From Longivirga sp036510975 (GTDB lineage: Bacteria > Actinomycetota > Actinomycetes > S36-B12 > CAIYMF01): a DNA stretch of 64,000 nucleotides. The stretch spans positions 1 through 64,000 of the forward strand of contig DATCCY010000068.1 of NCBI GenBank assembly GCA_036510975.1, in the 5' to 3' direction. Each line of letters opens with the position of its first letter. Position 1 is the first letter of the stretch. Below the pieces are notes generated by a model. That model was not told where the DNA came from, searched no databases, and worked only from the letters and a program-made list of their open reading frames with translations. The position numbers and the translations under genes were made by a program. This document shows, one piece after another, positions 58,702 through 64,000 of this stretch.

Positions 58702-60416
58702 AGATGGGCACGCAGTTCGCCGGTGATGAGCGCGACGTAGCTCTCGGTCAGGTCGTCGTTCGCGGTGTCGTTGAGCACCGACAGCTCGGATCCGTCGCGA
58801 CCGAACAGGTACACCGTCTGCGGGTGCCCGATCATCCCGACGTCCGGCACGGAGACGCCCTCGCCGAACGCGGCCAGCACGGCGCCCACCTGCGCAGTGC
58901 TCCCGGTGGCGAAGTGCCACCCGGGGAGGCGCTCGAGGCCGTGCTCCCGCGTGAAGGTCGCGACGTCGGCCACGGTGTTGAAGACCGGGTTCACGTCGAC
59001 GGCCAGGATCGACACCGCGTCCGCGTCCGGCCCGAGAGCCTGCACCGCGCTCGCGAGCTGGTTCGCCATCAGCGGGCAGCTGTCGAAGCACTCCGGGTCG
59101 AGGAAGACCACGAGGGTCAGCCGCCCCCGCTGGTCGCGCATGGCGACGGGGCGGCCGTCCTGGCCGGTGAGCACGAAGTCCGGAGCCGGCGTGGGGGCGA
59201 CCTCGACCACTCCGCCGCTGTCCCCGACCGCTGCCTGCGCCGTCGCAGGACCGAGCAGGCCGATGCCGGCGACGATCGGCAGGAGGACCAGGCAGCCGAG
59301 CGCGAGCACGGCCGCGGACGTCTGGCGCGGGCGCACTCCTGCGCGTGCCGCCTCCCTGTCGATCGGCATCTGGTCGGGCACCACGGTCGTCGCGGCCTGC
59401 GGCCACGGCCAGCCCGACAGCAGGAGAAGGATCGACACGAGCCCCGTGTTGGGGTCGGTCCCGGTGCCGCCGAAGACGCCGAACCCCTGGCCGAACCACC
59501 AGCCGAACAGGCAGGTGAGGATCCCGGCGACGGTCATCGCGCGCGGGAGTACTCCGAGGACCAGCCCCGTGCCCACGACGGCGAGGACCGTCACGAGCAC
59601 CGCGTTGGCCAGCCCGGCGTGCATGGGCACCGCGGTAGCCGCAGCCTGGATGGGAGCGGCGGCGGGGGCCGGGACGCCGCCGGCCGCCGTGCTCGACAGG
59701 ACGTCGAACAGTCCGGTCGGCGTCCAGAAACCGGCCCGCGGCAGCGCCTGCAGCAGGGCACCGAGCACGAAGGTGGCCCCGACGGCGCGGCGGGCCCAGC
59801 GGCCGGCCGCACCCCCGTCCCAGGCTTGCGCGGGCAGGAGCAGGATCAGGCTTGCGACGACGTACAGGAGCGCGGCGCCGGGCGCGCCCGTCAGCCACGA
59901 GGCCTGCGGGTCGGTGAGGCCTCCGACCAGCTCACCGACCACCCAGACGAACGCGGCCCACGCCGCCGAGGCCAGGAGCACGGACCGCGCGAGCCGCCCG
60001 GTGCCGCCCACGAGGATCGCGATCCCGAGGCCGACCTGGACCCACACCGTGACGGCGTCCGCCGCCACCGGGTGCTGCAGCCACAACCGGCCGAGCGGAT
60101 CGACGACTGCGAACAACCAGTCCGGCGCCGAGGACAGGCTCGGCGCGATCGTCTCGGGGACGAACGACGCGGGCATCGCGGGCTGAGCCTGGAGGAGCCC
60201 GTCGACGACCCACAGCGCACCGAGGGAGATCCGCAGGACGCGCCTGCCCCGTGGCTCCGGGACCGTCGGCGCCGACGATCGCTGGACCCCACGGCGCAGG
60301 AGGACGACCGACGTCACGACGGCGCTGACAGCGACGAGGAGCGCGAGCTGCCACAGCAGGGCCGAGTACAGCGCGCCCGCCAGTGCCGTGTTGCCACCCG
60401 GCGCCATGCTCCCCAT
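58698..60416 (-). CDS. Fusion: multi-spanning membrane domain + SCO1/SenC thioredoxin-like domain
   Basis: Protein of 572 aa. Residues ~1-390 carry about eight to ten helices in two similar DoxX-like blocks (e.g. LRISLGALWVVDGLLQAQPA, and RRAVGATFVLGALLQALPRAG with FGWWFGQGFGVFGGTGTDP); residues ~420-572 are an extracytoplasmic SCO1-type domain with the copper motif CFDSCPLM and His in IGHPQTVYLFG. SCO1 proteins insert CuA copper into subunit II. The ATG at 60416 lies 7 nt after TAGCAT (60424-60429, minus strand). It heads the second-oxidase operon. Confidence 0.85.
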   Translation of the reverse strand: MGSMAPGGNTALAGALYSALLWQLALLVAVSAVVTSVVLLRRGVQRSSAPTVPEPRGRRVLRISLGALWVVDGLLQAQPAMPASFVPETIAPSLSSAPDWLFAVVDPLGRLWLQHPVAADAVTVWVQVGLGIAILVGGTGRLARSVLLASAAWAAFVWVVGELVGGLTDPQASWLTGAPGAALLYVVASLILLLPAQAWDGGAAGRWARRAVGATFVLGALLQALPRAGFWTPTGLFDVLSSTAAGGVPAPAAAPIQAAATAVPMHAGLANAVLVTVLAVVGTGLVLGVLPRAMTVAGILTCLFGWWFGQGFGVFGGTGTDPNTGLVSILLLLSGWPWPQAATTVVPDQMPIDREAARAGVRPRQTSAAVLALGCLVLLPIVAGIGLLGPATAQAAVGDSGGVVEVAPTPAPDFVLTGQDGRPVAMRDQRGRLTLVVFLDPECFDSCPLMANQLASAVQALGPDADAVSILAVDVNPVFNTVADVATFTREHGLERLPGWHFATGSTAQVGAVLAAFGEGVSVPDVGMIGHPQTVYLFGRDGSELSVLNDTANDDLTESYVALITGELRAHL

Positions 60417-60423
60417 GAGGCGG

Positions 60424-60429
60424 ATGCTA
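60424..60429 (-). promoter_or_regulatory. -10 element of the second-oxidase operon
   Basis: TAGCAT on the minus strand, 7 nt before the ATG at 60416. Together with the divergent ctaG promoter (TAGCCT, 60528-60533) it defines a 124-bp divergent control region. Confidence 0.45.
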
Positions 60430-60527
60430 GGCGGAAGGAGCCGGTCCGCGGCCCATGTCGACCTCACGGTTGCGACTCGGTCCTCGGCCTGGCGGCGGAT
60501 TCGACCCCGTGGACCGCCGCCCGGGTC

Positions 60528-60540
60528 TAGCCTGCGCCGC
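60528..60540 (+). promoter_or_regulatory. Leaderless-type -10 for ctaG
   Basis: TAGCCT at 60528-60533 is followed by 7 nt and the GTG at 60541. Confidence 0.5.
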
Positions 60541-61407
60541 GTGGGACACGTCTGGGAGCTCGTGACGACCTGGTCCCTCGACCTCCCGCTGCTCGTCGTC
60601 CTCGTCGCGGTGACCGCGGCCTACCTCGCGACGGCGCGGTCGGTCACCCGATGGCATCCGACGCAGCCGTGGCGGGCGCGTCATTCGGCCTTCTTCGTCG
60701 CCGGCATCGGCGTCGTCCTGGTCAGCACCCTGGGACCGTTCGGCAGCCTCGACGACACGTTCTTCTGGGCCCACATGACCCAGCACATCCTGCTCATGAT
60801 GCTCGCGGCCCCGCTCCTGCTGCTCGGCGAGCCCGTCCTGCTGGTGCTGCGGTCCTCGAGCCGCTCGTTTCGACAGCGGGTCGTCCTGCCGGTGCTGCAC
60901 AGCCATGTCGTGCGCTTCCTCACCCACCCGGTCGTCTCGTGGATGATCTTCGCCGCGGTCCTGGTCGGAACCCACTTCACCGGCTTCTTCGAGTACGCGC
61001 TCGAGCACGAGGGAATCCACAACTACGTCGAGCACCCGCTCTATCTCGGAGCCGGGTTGCTGTACTTCTACCCGCTGCTCGGCACGAGTCCCGGCGCCTC
61101 CGCCATGGCACCCTTCGCCAAGGTCGTGTCGCTGTTCCTCATGATGCTTCCCGAGGTCATGGTCGGCTTCGCGATCTACACGGCCGGTGCCGTCCTCTAC
61201 CCCTTCTACTCGGGCGTGGAGGACCGACCCTGGGGACCTTCCACGGCACTCGCCGACCAGCGGGTGGGAGGTGCCCTCATGTGGTCGTCGGCCATGATCT
61301 TCGACGCGCTGTGGATCAGCGTCGCGGTGTGGGAGTGGATGAAGTCAGAGGAGCACAAGGCCAAACGGATCGACGTCGCCATCGCGGCCGGTCGTCTGAC
61401 GGCCTGA
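60541..61407 (+). CDS. ctaG: Cytochrome c oxidase assembly protein CtaG (caa3 type)
   Basis: Integral membrane assembly factor of 288 aa of the caa3_CtaG family, with about seven helices and the conserved LGPFGSLDDTFFWAHMTQHILLMMLAAPLLLLGEP (about 60-100; His in a membrane segment) and MLPEVMVGFAIY. The family aids CuB insertion. It runs divergently from the SCO1-fusion operon and converges with ctaB. Its last codons lie in an 8-bp tandem repeat. Confidence 0.9.
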   Translation: MGHVWELVTTWSLDLPLLVVLVAVTAAYLATARSVTRWHPTQPWRARHSAFFVAGIGVVLVSTLGPFGSLDDTFFWAHMTQHILLMMLAAPLLLLGEPVLLVLRSSSRSFRQRVVLPVLHSHVVRFLTHPVVSWMIFAAVLVGTHFTGFFEYALEHEGIHNYVEHPLYLGAGLLYFYPLLGTSPGASAMAPFAKVVSLFLMMLPEVMVGFAIYTAGAVLYPFYSGVEDRPWGPSTALADQRVGGALMWSSAMIFDALWISVAVWEWMKSEEHKAKRIDVAIAAGRLTA

Positions 61408-61427
61408 CGGCCTGACGGTCTGACGGC
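61396..61427. repeat. Four-copy 8-bp tandem repeat across the ctaG stop
   Basis: CTGACGGC is repeated at 61396, 61404, 61412 (CTGACGGT) and 61420, covering the last ctaG codons, its TGA and the gap to ctaB (stop 61428). Confidence 0.8.
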
Positions 61428-62360
61428 CTACAGCGGGACGTGCGCCACCACGTCGACGATCACGGCGAGCGACAGCAGGCTGAGGTAGCTGATCGACCAG
61501 TGGAACAGACGCATCGACCGCGGGTCGGCGTCGGCGAGGACACGCCGACGCAGGGCGAACACCTCGCGCAGGAACAGCGCTCCGAGCAGCGTCGCGGAGA
61601 CGGCGTAGAGGATGCCCATCCGCGCCACCGGCACGAGCAGGAGCGAAGCGCCGACCATCGCCCAGGAGTGCGCGAGCATGTGGGCAGTCACGCGGCGCGG
61701 CGAGGCGACCACCGGCAGCATGGGCACACCAGCCGCGGCGTAGTCCTCGCGGAACCTCATCGCGAGCGCCCAGAAGTGCGGTGGGGTCCAGAAGAACACC
61801 ACCAGGAACAGCAGCCACGCGGACCACGAGAGGGCATCGGTGACCGCGGCCCACCCGATCAGGACCGGCATGCAGCCCGCCGTCCCGCCCCACACGATGT
61901 TCTGCGACGTACGTCGCTTGAGCCCGAGCGAGTACCCCACCACGTAGAGCACGATCGCGGCGACGGTAAGCCACGTCGTGAGCGCGTTCGTCGTGACCCA
62001 CAGCAACGCGGTCGAGACCAGACCGAGCATGATGCCGAACACGAGGGCGGACCGGGGCGAGACGGCCCGCTCATCCCCGCCGACCGCCAACGGGCGCATC
62101 GCCGTACGCCGCATCAGGGCATCGATGTCGCGGTCGATGAAGCAGTTCAAGGCGTTGGCGCTGCCCGCGGCGAGAGTGCCTCCGACCAGCGTCGCCGCCG
62201 TGAGCCGGAGCGAGGGCAGGCCGCCCGCCGCAAGGACCATCGCCGGCAGCGTGGTCACGAGGAGAAGCTCGATGATCCGCGGCTTCATGAGCGCGACGTA
62301 GGCCCGGACCGTCCGCGTGAGTCGGCCCTCGTGCGTGCCTGCCGGCGTGATCGCTACCAC
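61428..62360 (-). CDS. ctaB: Protohaem IX farnesyltransferase (haem O synthase)
   Basis: UbiA-family membrane prenyltransferase of 310 aa adding farnesyl to haem B for haem O/A of the oxidases. Both allylic-diphosphate motifs are visible: NCFIDRDIDALMRRT (about 83-97) and the second loop GYSLGLKRRTSQN; about nine helices. The GTG at 62360 is 8 nt after GGAGG; a GTG two codons upstream is too close to it. Its location in the oxidase locus supports use for the second oxidase as well as for CtaD. Confidence 0.93.
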   Translation of the reverse strand: MVAITPAGTHEGRLTRTVRAYVALMKPRIIELLLVTTLPAMVLAAGGLPSLRLTAATLVGGTLAAGSANALNCFIDRDIDALMRRTAMRPLAVGGDERAVSPRSALVFGIMLGLVSTALLWVTTNALTTWLTVAAIVLYVVGYSLGLKRRTSQNIVWGGTAGCMPVLIGWAAVTDALSWSAWLLFLVVFFWTPPHFWALAMRFREDYAAAGVPMLPVVASPRRVTAHMLAHSWAMVGASLLLVPVARMGILYAVSATLLGALFLREVFALRRRVLADADPRSMRLFHWSISYLSLLSLAVIVDVVAHVPL

Positions 62361-62482
62361 TGTCACCGCCTCCCGAGCCCGATGCCGGGGCAGCGGGGTC
62401 GGCGCCGAGCGTAGGCCGTCGATGCCGTCGACGCGTGAGAACGCGCGGAAGCGTGCCCCCGTGCGTCGCGCGGACGCGCCGC

Positions 62483-63088
62483 TCAGGGCGCGGGCGACGA
62501 GGCGCCCGTGCCGACGACGGCGGTGACCAGCACCTCGAACGTCGTCGCATCGACAGGCCCGATGACGCGAGCCGCGACATGCCCGGTGCGGTCGATCACC
62601 AGGGTGCTGGGGATCCCTGAGCTCGGGACCAGCCGTAGGCTCGCGAGCAGCTTCCCGTCGGCGTCCACCAGGTGCTGATACGTCGTTCCCGCCGAGGCCG
62701 CGAACGTGCGAGCCGGTTCCGGTCGATCCTGCTCGTCCACCCCGACGAAGCTCACGCCCGCGGACGCCGTGTCGCGGGCGACCCGGGCCAGGACCGGGGA
62801 CTCCGCCCGGCACGGCTCGCACCAGGACGCCCAGACGTTGAGCACCACGACCTTTCCGCGCAGGCTCGTCAGCGCGAGCGAGCCGCCGTCGAGCGTGGGC
62901 CCCGACAGGTCCGGGATGGTCGGGCGCTGTCCGACCGGGTAGGCGGTGACGCCGACACCGGAACCCGAGGGATCGCCGGGGACGGAACCCGTGACGCGAC
63001 TGCCGCCGTCGGCCGCCGCAGCGCACCCGGCGAGCACGGTGCACGCCACGGCGATGGTCACGACTCGTGACCGGACCCGGGGCAGCAC
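62483..63088 (-). CDS. TlpA/ResA-type thioredoxin lipoprotein
   Basis: Exported thiol-disulfide protein of 201 aa: signal peptide with a lipobox (TVLAGCAAAA), then a thioredoxin fold with WASWCEPCRAES (about 90-101) and VDEQDRPEPA. TlpA-like proteins keep the CuA cysteines of subunit II or SCO1 reduced. The GTG at 63088 follows TACGCT at 6 nt. It is divergent from the SCO1 gene (35-bp gap), so the pair shares a tiny control region. Confidence 0.85.
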   Translation of the reverse strand: MLPRVRSRVVTIAVACTVLAGCAAAADGGSRVTGSVPGDPSGSGVGVTAYPVGQRPTIPDLSGPTLDGGSLALTSLRGKVVVLNVWASWCEPCRAESPVLARVARDTASAGVSFVGVDEQDRPEPARTFAASAGTTYQHLVDADGKLLASLRLVPSSGIPSTLVIDRTGHVAARVIGPVDATTFEVLVTAVVGTGASSPAP

Positions 63089-63123
63089 CGCCGCAGCGTA
63101 CCTGGCCGTCGTAGTGTCACCGC
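63089..63123. promoter_or_regulatory. Divergent leaderless-type promoters of the TlpA-like and SCO1 genes
   Basis: TACGCT (minus strand, 63095-63100) and TAGTGT (plus strand, 63112-63117) lie 6 nt from their respective start codons within a 35-bp gap. Confidence 0.5.
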
Positions 63124-63957
63124 ATGTCCGCGTCGCGCACCCCACCGGATCGGGCGCGGGACCATCACACCCCGCGCCAGGCGGCTCCCCGCCAACGCCT
63201 GCTGGGTCTGGTCTCGGCGGTCGTCCTGGGCCTGGCCGGTTGCTCGGCCGCTGCCCCCGCTGCTGCGCCCCCGGTGCCCACGCCGGCCAACGGGACGACG
63301 CTCGACGTGGCCGTGCCGACGGCGACGGCGGCGATCCCGCTCGTCGACCAGGCCGGCCGCACGGTCACCCTGGCCTCGCTGCACGGCACGACCGTCGTGC
63401 TCGTCGACTTCCTCACCCTGTGCCAGGAGGTCTGCCCTCTGACGAGCGCCAACGTGAGGGAGGTCTCCGACGCGCTCGATGCCACGCATCTCTCCGGCGA
63501 CGTCCGGATCCTCGAGACCACCGTCGATCCCGAACGTGACACGCCCCAGCGACTGGCTGCGTACCAGAAGCTCTACGGTGCCAAGCCCGGCTGGTCCCTG
63601 CTCACCGGCACGACCGCGGACATCGCGGCGCTGTGGAAGTCCTTCGGCGTCGGGTACGAGAAGTCGTCGACGACCGCGGCTCCCCCGCCCAAGGACTGGC
63701 TGACCGGGGTCCCCCTGACCTACGACGTGGATCACCAGGACGTCGTCATCGTCATCGGACCCGACGGCCACGAGCGCTGGCTCGTCGACGGCACGCCGAA
63801 GGTCTCCGATCCCTCGGCGGTGCCCTCGTCGATGCAGGCGTTCCTCAACGAGGACGGCCACCACAACGAGAGCGCGCCCGCCGATCCCACCTGGACGCCC
63901 GCCGACGTGGTCTCTGCCGTCACGTACGTGGTCAAGGGCTCGTCGGGACAGAGCTGA
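63124..63957 (+). CDS. SCO1/SenC-type copper chaperone lipoprotein
   Basis: Protein of 277 aa: signal peptide and lipobox LAGC (LGLAGCSAAA, about Cys40), a Pro-rich stalk, and a SCO1 domain with the copper-binding LCQEVCPLTSANV (CxxxC) and His in TYDVDHQDVVIVIG. Delivers copper to the CuA site. It is separate from the fused SCO1 at 58.7-60.4 kb, so two SCO1-type chaperones flank the second oxidase. A hairpin follows the stop. Confidence 0.92.
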   Translation: MSASRTPPDRARDHHTPRQAAPRQRLLGLVSAVVLGLAGCSAAAPAAAPPVPTPANGTTLDVAVPTATAAIPLVDQAGRTVTLASLHGTTVVLVDFLTLCQEVCPLTSANVREVSDALDATHLSGDVRILETTVDPERDTPQRLAAYQKLYGAKPGWSLLTGTTADIAALWKSFGVGYEKSSTTAAPPPKDWLTGVPLTYDVDHQDVVIVIGPDGHERWLVDGTPKVSDPSAVPSSMQAFLNEDGHHNESAPADPTWTPADVVSAVTYVVKGSSGQS

Positions 63958-63973
63958 GATCCGACCATTCCGG

Positions 63974-63999
63974 CGAACGGGGAGGCCGTCCCCCGTTCG
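63974..63999 (+). terminator. Terminator after the SCO1 gene
   Basis: 9-bp perfect stem CGAACGGGG (63974-63982) / CCCCGTTCG (63991-63999), 16 bp after the stop, at the right edge of the window. Confidence 0.65.
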
Positions 64000-64000
64000 T

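Overview
The window is 64 kb of very GC-rich chromosome with tightly packed genes, many GTG starts and strong G/C bias at third codon positions. The gene content points to an actinobacterium: aa3 oxidase ctaC-ctaD, PspA/PspAA/HtpX/PspAB, DUF3043 and DUF4191 proteins, an SCO2322-family protein, adoK, lipB-lipA and a GlnR-type glnA promoter. From base 1 to about 52.5 kb the order ctaD-ctaC, adoK, erpA-like, glycerate kinase, DUF3043, cobT-cobS, gcvT, pepA, sucB, TIGR01777 protein, lipB, lipA, DUF4191, RDD, glnA follows the core order I recall for the M. tuberculosis Rv2193-Rv2220 region, with several accessory blocks inserted. Genus cannot be decided from the window. I saw no rRNA, tRNA, insertion sequence, prophage or CRISPR array.

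Region by region: (1) 1-7.4 kb holds ctaD (partial) and ctaC, a cysteine desulfurase/TusA-like pair, aat, adoK and an unknown lipoprotein. (2) 7.4-10.4 kb holds erpA, glycerate kinase and nadA. (3) 10.4-14.1 kb is a phage-shock module (pspA, pspAA, htpX, pspAB) interrupted by two genes for a secreted and a small membrane protein. (4) 14.2-17.6 kb holds a DUF3043 protein, an aldo/keto reductase with a small partner, and a three-part HMA/SafE/cupredoxin membrane protein. (5) 17.8-27.7 kb is a cobalamin island. An AdoCbl riboswitch precedes an alpha-alpha-barrel surface protein, an SCO2322-family surface protein, an ECF transporter (T, fused A-A', S), an MBL-CobU fusion, cobT and cobS, most of them joined by 1-4 bp overlaps. 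(6) 27.7-30.9 kb, minus strand, has an ECF sigma factor, two beta-propeller proteins and a secreted protein. (7) 31-44.8 kb covers gcvT, pepA and the lipoate-linked genes lpdA, sucB, lipB and lipA, plus redox and accessory genes. (8) 44.8-46.6 kb has an HhH protein, a MerR regulator broken by an in-frame stop, RDD, and a palindromic intergenic repeat. (9) 46.8-50.9 kb has a KimA-like potassium importer followed by a KdpD/KdpE-like two-component system. (10) 51-52.5 kb is glnA behind a periodic GlnR-like array. (11) 52.7-64 kb has two small membrane proteins and then a second cytochrome c oxidase locus: subunits III, I, II, a cupredoxin, a lipoprotein, a membrane-SCO1 fusion, ctaG, ctaB, a TlpA-like thioredoxin and a SCO1 lipoprotein.

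The genes interlock in three themes. Copper and haem supply to terminal oxidases runs through ctaC/D at one end, the second oxidase with two SCO1 proteins, CtaG and CtaB at the other, and possibly the HMA/SafE protein. Cofactor economy includes cobalamin capture and salvage, lipoate synthesis beside its 2-oxoacid dehydrogenase clients, NAD synthesis and Fe-S assembly. Envelope and ion homeostasis includes Psp, KimA-KdpDE and the sigma/propeller unit. Many genes start 6-7 nt after a TAnnnT -10 element, the layout of leaderless transcripts, and I used this to choose several starts.
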